From an uncultured Sulfitobacter sp. (lineage in GTDB: Bacteria > Pseudomonadota > Alphaproteobacteria > Rhodobacterales > Rhodobacteraceae): a stretch of 64,000 nucleotides of DNA. The first letter of the stretch is position 1. The number at the start of each line of letters is the position of its first letter. The notes below the pieces were generated by a model. That model searched no databases, was not told the origin of the DNA, and was given only the letters and a program-made list of their open reading frames with translations. The stretch lies in NCBI RefSeq assembly GCF_947500075.1, contig NZ_CANMQS010000003.1:248001-312000 (forward strand), in the 5' to 3' direction. The translations under genes and the position numbers were made by a program. Positions 36,654 through 44,839 of the stretch are shown here, piece by piece.

Positions 36654-37148
36654 TTAGTTGTCCTGCCCGCCGGGGCGGTAGGCCTCACGCAGACTTTCGT
36701 AGGTGTTCATGGTGAGCCTCAGCAGGAAGGCAGCGACGCCGAAGGCGAAGATGCACTTCATCGGCCAGGTTGGCACGTCGAGCTGGCCGTCGTAATAGAG
36801 GTTCTGGGCAATCTCGGAAGGCACCTTCTTGGCCACGACAACACCCATCGTCCCGAGAAAGAGACCGAAGAGCAGATTTCCGAAAGCCGCGAGGATGGCC
36901 TGAACGCGCAGGGGCAAAAGGTTGGCGATAACAGTGACTGCGATGTGCCCCTTCTGACGCTCCACATAGGCCAGCGGCAGGACGATAACGCAGACCATCA
37001 GCAAGCCGATGAGCAGCAGATCATCGGGGACGGGGTGGTTGAACATTCCCCGCCCGATCACCGAGCCGGTCACAATCAGGCCCATCAAGAGCAAAGCCGC
37101 GCAGCCGATCCAGAGGGCCAAGTTTTCGATGTAGGTGATCAGTCGCAT
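36654..37148 (-). CDS. dctQ: TRAP transporter small permease subunit DctQ
   Basis: The 164-residue membrane protein has four hydrophobic helices (about 12-34, 47-66, 88-110 and 130-150). It has the DctQ-type conserved NHPVPDDLLLIGLLMVCVIV and ERQKGHIAVTVIANLLP. It partners DctM and couples to the periplasmic binding protein. The order dctP-dctQ-dctM, read on the minus strand with short gaps, is canonical. Confidence 0.9.
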   Translation of the reverse strand: MRLITYIENLALWIGCAALLLMGLIVTGSVIGRGMFNHPVPDDLLLIGLLMVCVIVLPLAYVERQKGHIAVTVIANLLPLRVQAILAAFGNLLFGLFLGTMGVVVAKKVPSEIAQNLYYDGQLDVPTWPMKCIFAFGVAAFLLRLTMNTYESLREAYRPGGQDN

Positions 37149-37222
37149 TGTCGCCCTGCCAGTAGGTTCCGTTCAGGTGGCGATCCGCGCCTGAAAAAGG
37201 CGCGGATCAGAACTTTGGCAGA

Positions 37223-38302
37223 TCAACGATCCCAAGGATATCCCTTGTCGTCCCGCTCAGCGGTGTATTTCGCGACCAGTTCTTCGAAAGCGCCATAGAC
37301 CCCATCGGCGTCCAGGCCCTTGTCCGATGCCTTCGACTTCCAGGAGGCGACATCGTCATTCGCGATCTGAACAAGGGAGGTGCGCAGCTCTTCGGTCGGT
37401 TCCACGACCTCGATCTTGTGGCCGTCGATCCCTGCCTCAAGCTCTGCCCTCACCTCGGTGCGCGAAGCGTACATCTTCTCGGCGACATACTGGGTGAATT
37501 CGAGACCCAGATCGTCGATCAGCGTCTGCTGTTCGGGAGACAGGCTCATGTAGGTGTTCATGTTCATCCCGATGCCAAAGGCCAGGGTCTGACCCATGTT
37601 AAGCTCGGTGATGTACTTGGCGACCTCGTATTGTTTGTAGGCTTTGACCACATAGTAGTAAGTCGTCGACCCGCCGACAGCGCCTGCGGACAGGGATTCA
37701 TAGACCTGCGGCTGTGACACGGACACGGTAGAGGCGCCCTTGGCCTCCAGTGCGGGTACGAAAGCACCCGTCGCGCGGATTGTCATGCCCTCAAGGTCCG
37801 CCGCGCTGGTGACGGGGGTATCCTTTGTCAGCAACTGCGTGGGGCCTGTCGTGTAGTTGCCGAAGTACTTGATATTGGACTTTTTCTGTTCGTCCAAAGC
37901 GGCTTCGTTCGTTGTCATGAAATCGTAGGCGGCCATCATACCGACCCATTCGTCACCGAACTGGATCGTATCGGTTACCTCATAGGCGACCAGCTGGCCC
38001 GGTGCGTAAACCGGAACGATCGAAGCCATATCGGCGACACCGTCTGACAGACCCTGTGCAGCCGTCTTGGCTCCCAGAAGAGCGCCGCCCCAAGTGATGT
38101 CGAGACCCAGCGTGCCGCCGGAGCGCTCGCGCATTTCCTCGTTTAGCCATTCGAGTGCGGCGGCACGGGTGCCGCGATTGGGGCCGAACTCGGCAAAGCG
38201 TAGCTCGCGCATCTGCGCCTCGGCGCTCGTGGGTGCGGTGAAAGTAAGGATGCCTGCCGTCATCAGTGCCGGCAGCAGTATTCCCTTGATAAGCGTTTTC
38301 AT
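37223..38302 (-). CDS. dctP: TRAP transporter periplasmic substrate-binding protein DctP
   Basis: The 359-residue product has a signal peptide (about 1-29, ending TSAEA) and the DctP fold. LRFAEFGPNRGTRAAALEWL is near the start. LEGMTIRATGAFVPALEAKG carries the Arg that pairs with a carboxylate in most family members. PQVYESLSAGAVGGSTTYYY lies near 215-235. Retention of the Arg argues for a carboxylic-acid ligand, but its identity is not readable. GGAGG precedes the ATG at 38302. A strong TTGACA and an ATTTCA-N5-TGAAAT palindrome lie upstream. Confidence 0.93.
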   Translation of the reverse strand: MKTLIKGILLPALMTAGILTFTAPTSAEAQMRELRFAEFGPNRGTRAAALEWLNEEMRERSGGTLGLDITWGGALLGAKTAAQGLSDGVADMASIVPVYAPGQLVAYEVTDTIQFGDEWVGMMAAYDFMTTNEAALDEQKKSNIKYFGNYTTGPTQLLTKDTPVTSAADLEGMTIRATGAFVPALEAKGASTVSVSQPQVYESLSAGAVGGSTTYYYVVKAYKQYEVAKYITELNMGQTLAFGIGMNMNTYMSLSPEQQTLIDDLGLEFTQYVAEKMYASRTEVRAELEAGIDGHKIEVVEPTEELRTSLVQIANDDVASWKSKASDKGLDADGVYGAFEELVAKYTAERDDKGYPWDR

Positions 38303-38342
38303 TGGTAATCCTCCCTTGCCTGGAACTACGTCCAGAGCCCCA

Positions 38343-38373
38343 ACTATCGCACAATTGCGTTGCTTTTTGTCAA
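38343..38373 (-). promoter_or_regulatory. Putative dctP promoter
   Basis: On the minus strand a perfect TTGACA (38373-38368) is followed after 19 bases by GATAGT (38348-38343), or after 17 by GCGATA. It lies 12 bases downstream of the IclR palindrome and 40-70 bases before the dctP ATG. The -35 is convincing; the -10 is weak. Confidence 0.45.
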
Positions 38374-38385
38374 CAAGTAATTTAC

Positions 38386-38402
38386 ATTTCAACAGGTGAA
38401 AT
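38386..38402. promoter_or_regulatory. IclR operator candidate 1
   Basis: ATTTCA-ACAGG-TGAAAT, a perfect six-base inverted repeat with a five-base spacer, lies between dctP and the divergent iclR gene and nearly touches the iclR ATG. The same element, with the same 12-base distance to a TTGAC -35, occurs at 39204. It is likely the binding site of the adjacent IclR protein. Confidence 0.6.
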
Positions 38403-38403
38403 T

Positions 38404-39204
38404 ATGAGGGTTGAGAATGTGGAAATGAAATCATCGGTGCGCGACGGTAGCAGCCTGCCTCGTGTCAGGGCTGTCACACGGGCCGTGTCGATCCTGCGGG
38501 CCTTTACACTCGGGCGGCCCAACCTTGCACTGGGTGAAATCGTCAAGATTACCGGTCTGGACGCCGGCACAACCAGACGCCTCCTCGTGACCCTGCGCGA
38601 CGAGGGGCTGGTGCGGCAGGATACGGCAAGCGGCCTTTACAGCGCCTCTATCGGACTGCTGGAACTGAGCCGGGCGGTCCCTGAATCCCTGTCGCTGACT
38701 TCCTTGGTCGAGGATCGCATAAAACAACTGGCAGAGGATACTCAGACGACGGTCTATCTGTCGACGGTGAGTGGCGACACTGTGCTTTGCACCGCGCGCC
38801 ACAACGGAGGACGCGCGATCGAGGTGCGCTGGTGGGCGGTGGGAGAGCATCGCGCCTTCAACAAGGGCACCGGCCCGCGCGTGCTGCTGGCTTATCAACC
38901 GGAGGAACGCCGGGAAGCGGTGATGCGGGATATCCTGGCGCTGAAGCCCGAGCAGGTGGCGGATCTCAGAGCCGAACTGGATGAAATCCGTGAGACTGGC
39001 GTGATCGTCAAGCACGACGAAATCGCGACGGGACTTTCCGCGATGGCCGTGCCCCTGCTGGATCACAAGGGAAACGTTCTTGGCGCCATATCCACCGGTG
39101 GACTGAGCCCAAGGTACAAGGGTGCCGAGCGGTCCGAGATGCAAAAGCTGATGACGAAAGCCTCGGCCGAGATGGTCGAGAAACTGCGCGGTTTCATTGA
39201 GTGA
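38404..39204 (+). CDS. IclR-family transcriptional regulator
   Basis: The 266-residue product has an N-terminal winged helix (about 22-85: VRAVTRAVSILRAFTLGRPN, then LALGEIVKITGLDAGTTRRL). A C-terminal IclR effector domain (about 100-260) has YLSTVSGDTVLCTARHNGGR, FNKGTGPRVLLAYQPEE and AMAVPLLDHKGNVLGAISTG. IclR proteins sense small organic acids or aromatics. The ATG at 38404 has AGGTGA upstream; a second ATG at 38425 is possible. It stands between the divergent TRAP genes and the hydro-lyase/lyase operon, and identical palindromes occur in front of both. Confidence 0.92.
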   Translation: MRVENVEMKSSVRDGSSLPRVRAVTRAVSILRAFTLGRPNLALGEIVKITGLDAGTTRRLLVTLRDEGLVRQDTASGLYSASIGLLELSRAVPESLSLTSLVEDRIKQLAEDTQTTVYLSTVSGDTVLCTARHNGGRAIEVRWWAVGEHRAFNKGTGPRVLLAYQPEERREAVMRDILALKPEQVADLRAELDEIRETGVIVKHDEIATGLSAMAVPLLDHKGNVLGAISTGGLSPRYKGAERSEMQKLMTKASAEMVEKLRGFIE

Positions 39205-39220
39205 TTTCATCATATGAAAT
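39204..39220. promoter_or_regulatory. IclR operator candidate 2
   Basis: ATTTCA-TCATA-TGAAAT starts on the last base of the iclR stop codon and lies 12 bases before TTGACT (39233). It matches candidate 1 in both half-sites, spacer length and distance to the -35. It should control the hydro-lyase/lyase operon starting at 39292. Confidence 0.6.
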
Positions 39221-39291
39221 TATAGTTATTGGTTGACTAATATCTCGATTCGGCAAATGCTTGATAGAACTGTTGCGTTGGGAGGACGACA

Positions 39292-40554
39292 ATGGGCTAC
39301 ACACTTGCCGAAAAAATCTTGGCGCGGGTTTCCGAAAAGGCGGGCGTGCGCGCGGGTGACGAGGTTCTGGCCAAGCCCGACTTCGTCATTGCGTACGATT
39401 TCCCAGGCTATACGGATGTGATCTTCAAGCAGATGGAAGAGGATTTCGGCATCGACAAGGTGGCGGAGCCGGATCGCTATGCCCTTTTCATCGACCATAT
39501 GGTGCCCGCCACCACCACACAGGAAGAAGAGCTGCACCAGCTGACCCGCGACTGGGGCGAAAAGAACAAGGTCCCGGTCTATGAGCGCAAGGGGATCGGC
39601 CATCAGGTGGCGGCCGAACTCGGCTATGCGACGCCGGGTGCTTTCGTCGTGCATTTCGACGGGCATATCTCGCAACTGGGCACCTTCGGCACGCTCGCCA
39701 TCGGCGTGCGCCGGCACTTGCTGGAGGCTTTCGTCAAGGAACGCATCAAGTTCAAGGTGCCGGAAACCACGCGGATCGACCTGACCGGCACGCTTCAACG
39801 CGGTGTGACGGCGCGTGACGTCTTTCACCATATCGTCCGCGTGCTGGGCCCGCGCGGCTGCCGTGGTCAGGTGATGGAGCTGGGCGGCGATACCATCGAC
39901 AACATGAGCCTCGAAGGGCGCCAGTCGATCAACTGCCTTGCGATGTTCACCGGGGCGATCACCGCGCTGATGAACCCCGATCAAAAGGCGCTCGACTATA
40001 TGAAACCGCGCCAGCGGCTCGACATAGAGCCGCTTTTCTCGGACCCCGATTGCACCTATGCCGCCCGGCACGAAATCGACGTGGGCGCGCTGGAACCCAT
40101 CGTCGTCGTCCCGCCCAGCCCTGCTGACACCCGCAATCTGAGCGAAGTCACCGGCACCGAAGTGCAGGTCGGATATCTCGGCTCCTGCGCTTCGGGCCGG
40201 GTCGAGGATCTGGAAATCGCGGCGGACGTGCTGGAAGGCCACAAGGTCAAGGACGGCTTTCAGCTCAATGTCATTCCGACCAGCAAGGAGATCATGGAAG
40301 TCGCCGCCGAACGGGGCATCATCACGCGCCTGATCAACGCCGGGGCCTTCATCAGCTCATCCTCCTGCGATTATTGTTTCGGTCGCATGGGCGTCATGCG
40401 CGCAGGCCAGCGGGCCGTTTCAACCGGCACATTGAACGTGCGCGGACGCATGGGGTCGCCCGACAGCGAAATCTACATCGTCAATGCCGCTGCGGTTGCT
40501 GCCTCGGCCATCGAAGGGCGCATCGCCGATCCGCGCCCCTACCTGAAGGATTGA
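39292..40554 (+). CDS. LeuC-like hydro-lyase large subunit (aconitase superfamily)
   Basis: The 420-residue product is the large [4Fe-4S] subunit of an isopropylmalate-isomerase-type hydro-lyase (LeuC/HacA/DmdA group). It has DFVIAYDFPGYTDVIFKQME, LFIDHMVPATTTQEEELHQL and GATPGAFVVHFD-like sequence near 110. The cluster Cys residues are in GSCASGRVEDLEIA (near 300) and SSSSCDYCFGRMGV (near 360, CxxC). It dehydrates or isomerises a hydroxy-dicarboxylic or tricarboxylic acid. Leucine synthesis is unlikely given the TRAP/IclR setting. By analogy with 2,3-dimethylmalate dehydratase DmdA it may act just before the C-C lyase two genes down. GGAGGA precedes the ATG. Confidence 0.85.
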   Translation: MGYTLAEKILARVSEKAGVRAGDEVLAKPDFVIAYDFPGYTDVIFKQMEEDFGIDKVAEPDRYALFIDHMVPATTTQEEELHQLTRDWGEKNKVPVYERKGIGHQVAAELGYATPGAFVVHFDGHISQLGTFGTLAIGVRRHLLEAFVKERIKFKVPETTRIDLTGTLQRGVTARDVFHHIVRVLGPRGCRGQVMELGGDTIDNMSLEGRQSINCLAMFTGAITALMNPDQKALDYMKPRQRLDIEPLFSDPDCTYAARHEIDVGALEPIVVVPPSPADTRNLSEVTGTEVQVGYLGSCASGRVEDLEIAADVLEGHKVKDGFQLNVIPTSKEIMEVAAERGIITRLINAGAFISSSSCDYCFGRMGVMRAGQRAVSTGTLNVRGRMGSPDSEIYIVNAAAVAASAIEGRIADPRPYLKD

Positions 40555-40557
40555 GCC

Positions 40558-41079
40558 ATGGCGCTGGACAACCTCAAAGGCCGTGTCGCCTGGATTTTCG
40601 AGCAAGAAGACTTCGACGTCGATCAGATCGTCGGGGTGAAGAACATCAAGATCAAGGACCCGGTTGAGCTGGGAAAACTGGCGATGCGCGCCGAGGATCC
40701 GGAATTCGCCGACAAGGTGCGCCCCGGCGATCTGCTGATCGGGAACCATAATTTTGGCTATGGCCATCCGCATTACCCGCCGATGATCGGCATGAGACAG
40801 CTTGGCATCGGTGGTGTCATCGCCGAAAGTTTTTCGCCAGGGTATTGGCGCGGCGAGATCGCGATGGGATTTCCACAGGTAGAATGCACCGGGATTCTTG
40901 CGGCGGTCAGCCGTTGGGACGAGATCGAGATCGACTGGGCCAGCAGCACCTTTCACAACCACACCACCGGCGCGACCCTGCCTGTTGAACCGCTGAGCGA
41001 CGGTGACCGCCTGATGCTCGAGGCGGGGGGATTGGTAGGGTATCTGCACGCGCGCGATAAAGAGGAACGTATCGCATGA
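40558..41079 (+). CDS. LeuD-like hydro-lyase small subunit
   Basis: The 173-residue product is the swivelling small subunit partner of the upstream protein. It has VAWIFEQEDFDVDQIVG, RPGDLLIGNHNFGYGHPHYP (the LeuD substrate-loop region, usually GxNFGxGSSRE) and IGGVIAESFSPGYWRGEIAM. The usual SSRE is replaced by HPHYP, so substrate recognition probably differs from isopropylmalate. It begins three bases after the large-subunit stop, with GAAGGA as ribosome site, and its end overlaps the lyase start by four bases. Confidence 0.83.
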   Translation: MALDNLKGRVAWIFEQEDFDVDQIVGVKNIKIKDPVELGKLAMRAEDPEFADKVRPGDLLIGNHNFGYGHPHYPPMIGMRQLGIGGVIAESFSPGYWRGEIAMGFPQVECTGILAAVSRWDEIEIDWASSTFHNHTTGATLPVEPLSDGDRLMLEAGGLVGYLHARDKEERIA

Positions 41080-41957
41080 TCAGCCAGCAACAGAAAAAGG
41101 ATTTCGCCGCCGCTCTGCGGGCCGGAGAGATGCAGATCGCACCGGGGTGCTATGACGCTATGTCGGCGATGATGGCGGTCAAGGGCGGGGCTCAGGCGGT
41201 CATGACCTCGGGTTTCGCCGTTTCCGCCAGCCACCTCGGCTTTCCCGATGTCGAGCTCTATACAATGACTGAAAACCTCAACGTGGTGCGTAACATCGCG
41301 AATGCCGTCGATGTGCCGGTGGTGGCAGATACGGACACCGGATACGGCAACGCTATGAACGTCATGCGCACCGTTCGCGAGTTCGAGCAGGCGGGCGTCT
41401 GCGCGATGATCTTCGAAGATCAGGTGGCCCCCAAACGCTGCGCGGCAGCGGCGAACCAGCTGGAGATCATCTCGGCCTACGAACATGCGGGCAAGATCCG
41501 TGCGGCGGTGCAGGCGCGGCGCGATCCAGACACGCTGATCATCGCGCGCACCGATGCCATGACGCAGGACGAGGCGATCGACCGGGCCAAGATGTACGCC
41601 GAAGCGGGCGCGGACCTGATCCAGCCGATCAGCCGGACCTTCACCGATTTCGATGGCCTCAAGCGGATGCGCGCGGCGGTGGGGGTTCCCCTGTCACTGC
41701 AGATCCTCGGCTGGTTGGAAAAGGACCTGACGCAGGCGCAGATGGCCGAGGTGGCAGGCGTTGCCTGCTACCCGCTGGTCGGACTGATGACGGCGGCCCA
41801 GGCCATGCAGGACAACTATGCGAAACTTCTGTCTGACAAGGGCACGGCGCGCTTGCCTCACCCGGTGATGAGCATGGCGGACTTCAAGACATTCATTGGC
41901 TTTCAGGAAATCGAGGAACAGCAGGTAGAGTTCATGCTGGCGGACCTCAATAGCTGA
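41076..41957 (+). CDS. Isocitrate lyase/PEP mutase-family C-C lyase
   Basis: The 293-residue product is a TIM-barrel enzyme of the ICL/PEPM superfamily. It has APGCYDAMSAMMAVKGGAQA, VPVVADTDTGYGNAMNVMRT (metal-binding Asp pair) and AMIFEDQVAPKRCAAAANQL. The last is the catalytic-loop region: the Cys is retained, but the usual KRCGH reads KRCAA. ARTDAMTQDEAIDRAKMYAE and GWLEKDLTQAQMAEVAGVAC follow. Known relatives cleave 2-methylisocitrate, 2,3-dimethylmalate, oxaloacetate or petal-death substrates. It probably splits the hydroxy acid made by the LeuCD-like enzyme to pyruvate (or glyoxylate) plus a short acid. The ATGA overlap with the previous gene indicates coupling. Confidence 0.85.
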   Translation: MISQQQKKDFAAALRAGEMQIAPGCYDAMSAMMAVKGGAQAVMTSGFAVSASHLGFPDVELYTMTENLNVVRNIANAVDVPVVADTDTGYGNAMNVMRTVREFEQAGVCAMIFEDQVAPKRCAAAANQLEIISAYEHAGKIRAAVQARRDPDTLIIARTDAMTQDEAIDRAKMYAEAGADLIQPISRTFTDFDGLKRMRAAVGVPLSLQILGWLEKDLTQAQMAEVAGVACYPLVGLMTAAQAMQDNYAKLLSDKGTARLPHPVMSMADFKTFIGFQEIEEQQVEFMLADLNS

Positions 41958-41969
41958 GAAGGAAGCATC

Positions 41970-43595
41970 GTGCCCGAGGATTTCACCAGAATCGCGTCAG
42001 AACGGTCGCCCAACAACATGTCCACCTCACCCGAGGTGGATCGCAGCGGATTGATCAGGCCGCAGGGCCTGCCCAGCTTTGACACGCCGCCCCTGCAATC
42101 TGCCCGCCCCCCGCGCTGTCCTCCCTTCGTCGAGATCACGAACAGCGATCAACTGTTGCCCTATCTCGAACACGTGGCGCAACGGCCCTACAACCACGGG
42201 CTCAATGCCTGCTGGGACCTTCAGCCGGGCGAGCGCGTGATGCTGCGGGTGGACAATTGGCATTCCGAACTGACCATCGAAGCCTGCAAGAAGATACTCG
42301 AAAAGTATCAGGTGAAATACGACATCAAGTACATCGACCGGGGCCCGATCCCCCAGTGGGTCGGGGCGGATGAGGTCGAATACTATCTGTTCCGGACCAA
42401 GGAATTGGCCGAATGGATGGACATGTGGGAAGAAGAGGAAAAGAACCAGGCCTACGACAAGATCCTGATGGGCTACGGCGGGCCGGTGCTTGCCGAGCGG
42501 CTCATCAAGATCCAGCGCATGCCCTTTATCACACCGGAAATCCTGGCCTCTCCCGCCCATGCCATGCCCATCGAGGTGCTCAATGCGATGGACATGTGGA
42601 CCTGGGAACGTATCCGGGCAGCCAAGAGATGCCGCATTACGGACCCTGAAGGCACGGACCTCAGTTTCACCAACCACGACGCATACTGGGACAGTGAGCG
42701 CAAGTTCTACGACCCGGACCTGACGGCAGCGACCTGGACGGGGAATGAGCATTTCGGCAAAACCTATCTGCCCGGACACGTGACCGGACGGCCCTGGATG
42801 TTCCACCCCACCAAGGAGGATGGCGAAGGCGTGATCGCCGGGACGACGAACCACATCGCGGCAGTGGACTGGACCCAACTGATCGTCGAACGCTCCAAGA
42901 TCACCGAAATCCGCGAAGGCGGCGCGTTTGGCGACAAGCTGCGCGACGTGATGGAGCGGACCAAGGACATCCAGTATCCGACCTTCCCCGACAAGGGCAT
43001 CATGCACTGGTGGGAAGCCTCTATCGGGACCAACCCGCATATCCACCGCCCCCGCAAAGATTTCCCCGCGGGCTTTGTGAACTGCCTCTATGAGCGGGTG
43101 CGATCCGGCGTCATTCACATGGGCTTTGGCACGATCATCTCATCCATGGCCGAACGTGAAGCGGCGCGGATGGGGCACCTGGTCGGCCATTGGCACCTGC
43201 ATCTCTACTTCCCCACCTACGAGGCCGAGATGGGTGGAGACAACGAGACTATCATCGAAAATGGCCGACTGGGTGCGCTGGATGATCCTGCAATCCGCAA
43301 GATCGCGGCCAAGTATGGCGATCCGGACATGTGGCTCGATGAAAGCTGGAATCCGGCGGTGCCGGGGATCAACATGGATGGCAACTATTGGGACCATTAC
43401 GCGCGCGACCCTCTCCATTGGGTGAAATCCGAACTGGAGATATGCCGTAATTATCACCCGATGTTCATGAAAATGGTAGGCGCGGACAACAAGTACTGCC
43501 ATGGCCCCGGGGCCGACTGGTGGAAGGGCGGCTGCTGCAATCACAGTGGTGTTGAAGCACCAGTGCTGGGCGGCAACTGTTGCGGCAGCCATTAG
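41970..43595 (+). CDS. M29 aminopeptidase/NicX-like metalloprotein with Cys/His-rich tail
   Basis: The 541-residue product is unusual. The central and C-terminal parts resemble the M29 aminopeptidase fold, which also includes the non-peptidase 2,5-dihydroxypyridine dioxygenase NicX. Segments are LQPGERVMLRVDNWHSELTI, ITEIREGGAFGDKLRDVMER, EASIGTNPHIHR, ERVRSGVIHMGFG and GHWHLHLYFPTYEAE, giving many possible metal ligands (Glu and several His). The last 32 residues carry C510, H511, C522, C523, H525, C537, C538 and H541. Start is GTG at 41970 with AAGGAAG upstream; an ATG at 42018 is the alternative. It lies 12 bases after the lyase in the same operon. Function is unknown; a metal-dependent oxygenase or hydrolase is plausible. 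Confidence 0.55.
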   Translation: MPEDFTRIASERSPNNMSTSPEVDRSGLIRPQGLPSFDTPPLQSARPPRCPPFVEITNSDQLLPYLEHVAQRPYNHGLNACWDLQPGERVMLRVDNWHSELTIEACKKILEKYQVKYDIKYIDRGPIPQWVGADEVEYYLFRTKELAEWMDMWEEEEKNQAYDKILMGYGGPVLAERLIKIQRMPFITPEILASPAHAMPIEVLNAMDMWTWERIRAAKRCRITDPEGTDLSFTNHDAYWDSERKFYDPDLTAATWTGNEHFGKTYLPGHVTGRPWMFHPTKEDGEGVIAGTTNHIAAVDWTQLIVERSKITEIREGGAFGDKLRDVMERTKDIQYPTFPDKGIMHWWEASIGTNPHIHRPRKDFPAGFVNCLYERVRSGVIHMGFGTIISSMAEREAARMGHLVGHWHLHLYFPTYEAEMGGDNETIIENGRLGALDDPAIRKIAAKYGDPDMWLDESWNPAVPGINMDGNYWDHYARDPLHWVKSELEICRNYHPMFMKMVGADNKYCHGPGADWWKGGCCNHSGVEAPVLGGNCCGSH

Positions 43596-43774
43596 GTCGT
43601 GTTGCAGCCGATTTCGTGAGACCGGCCATTCAAAACGGAACTGCGCATCGGTCACGTCAGTGTTCGCCAGAATTCAGGTCAAAAAATTCGCTGCGCTGTG
43701 CGGGAGACATCCGCACGAAGATACACGGATAGCACCTGCTGCCGATGGCCTCGCATAGCATCAGGTTAGTCGGG

Positions 43775-44212
43775 TCATGAGATTTTCGAACTCTTGGTTG
43801 TAACCAGTCCGGAAGCGCAGAGCAAGCCATCTTCGCTTTCATTCCAGATGGACACCGTAGCCGTAGAGATTGAACGACCGGCGCTCAAAACATGCCCAAT
43901 TGCAATGAGAGTTGCGGCTTTGGCCGGTATGTGGAGCTTCACTGAGTAATCGAGTGTCACCAGCATATGATTTTGTGGAAGCAAAGTACCATTGGCCGCA
44001 GCACCGGCAAAATCAATCAATGCGCCGATGATACCGCCTTGAAAGCTCCCCTGATGCTCGAGGAGTTCCGCTCGGGAGCTGAGGTTCAGTTGCACCAACC
44101 CCGGTTCAACTTTGGCGAACTCGAAGCCAATATAGCGGGCCGCTGGCATTGAACCCACAACCTGCGTCACATTCTTCTCAAAGTTTGGGTTCGGAGCTTC
44201 AAATTCTGGCAT
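43775..44212 (-). CDS. PaaI-family hotdog thioesterase
   Basis: The 145-residue product has the PaaI-type hotdog fold. Its core is ELLEHQGSFQGGIIGALIDFAGAAANGTLLPQNH with the active-site Asp/Ala region. LVTLDYSVKLHIPAKAATLI follows, then GRSISTATVSIWNESEDG. It should hydrolyse an acyl-CoA thioester; the acyl group is unknown. GGGGAG precedes the ATG. It is the third gene of a minus-strand group with a GntP-type permease and a HAD hydrolase. Confidence 0.82.
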   Translation of the reverse strand: MPEFEAPNPNFEKNVTQVVGSMPAARYIGFEFAKVEPGLVQLNLSSRAELLEHQGSFQGGIIGALIDFAGAAANGTLLPQNHMLVTLDYSVKLHIPAKAATLIAIGHVLSAGRSISTATVSIWNESEDGLLCASGLVTTKSSKIS

Positions 44213-44248
44213 GTTTTCTCCCCAGCAATAAGGTTCAGAGTGGTGCGT

Positions 44249-44839
44249 TTAGATTTCGTGGTGTTGCTCCGCAGTGTGACCCCCGACAAAACCAACAGGT
44301 CGCATACCTGCGGCGCGGGCCGCGCCAACACCGGCCACGCAGTCCTTTGCGACAGCGCATTTGGACGGTTCGGCGTCCGTGATGTTCGCAGACAATAGAA
44401 ACAAGTCGGGATGCGGTTTCCCACGTGGCATCAATGATGTCGAAAAGATTTGTGGGGATAAGAGTTCGAAGAGGCCAGCTTCAATCAGGCCGAGGGCCAG
44501 TTTTGCAGGCGACGAGCTTGATGCCACGCACTTCTTTACTGCTAACGTAGAGATAACCTCAGAAGCGCCATCGATTGTGCTCAACTCAGATCGATACGTC
44601 TCAATGACGAACTCCTCAACCTGCATGTCGAAGTTTTCCGGAAGAGGGTGATCAAGCTGCGCTTCCAATGTTTCGTACATGGTTTCTGACGGAACACCCG
44701 CACAGCATTCTATGATGTCTTCGCAAGTCACTTGGTATCCCGCTGAGAACGCTTGGGCGTCCACGGAACAGACAATGCGTTCACTGTCGATCAAAACGCC
44801 ATCACTATCAAAAATGATCCGTTCGACTAAACCTGCCAT
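44249..44839 (-). CDS. HAD-superfamily hydrolase (beta-phosphoglucomutase/GPH-like)
   Basis: The 196-residue product is a subfamily IA HAD phosphatase. Motif I is IIFDSDGVLIDSERIV (nucleophile Asp), motif II lies in CVASSSSPAKLALGL, and the motif III Lys is in MPRGKPHPDLFLLSA. Motif IV reads CAVAKDCVAGVGAARAAGM, where most relatives have an acidic pair (ED). Here it is Lys-Asp, so metal binding may be altered. The ATG at 44839 lies 13 bases inside the end of the upstream GntP gene; no clear ribosome site is seen, so coupling is likely. It probably dephosphorylates a small sugar or acid phosphate. Confidence 0.78.
   Translation of the reverse strand: MAGLVERIIFDSDGVLIDSERIVCSVDAQAFSAGYQVTCEDIIECCAGVPSETMYETLEAQLDHPLPENFDMQVEEFVIETYRSELSTIDGASEVISTLAVKKCVASSSSPAKLALGLIEAGLFELLSPQIFSTSLMPRGKPHPDLFLLSANITDAEPSKCAVAKDCVAGVGAARAAGMRPVGFVGGHTAEQHHEI

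Noticed and set aside
39292..41079. Leucine-biosynthetic leuCD
   Set aside because: No leuB or leuA nearby, LeuD substrate loop differs from the usual SSRE form, and the genes sit in a TRAP/IclR catabolic setting.
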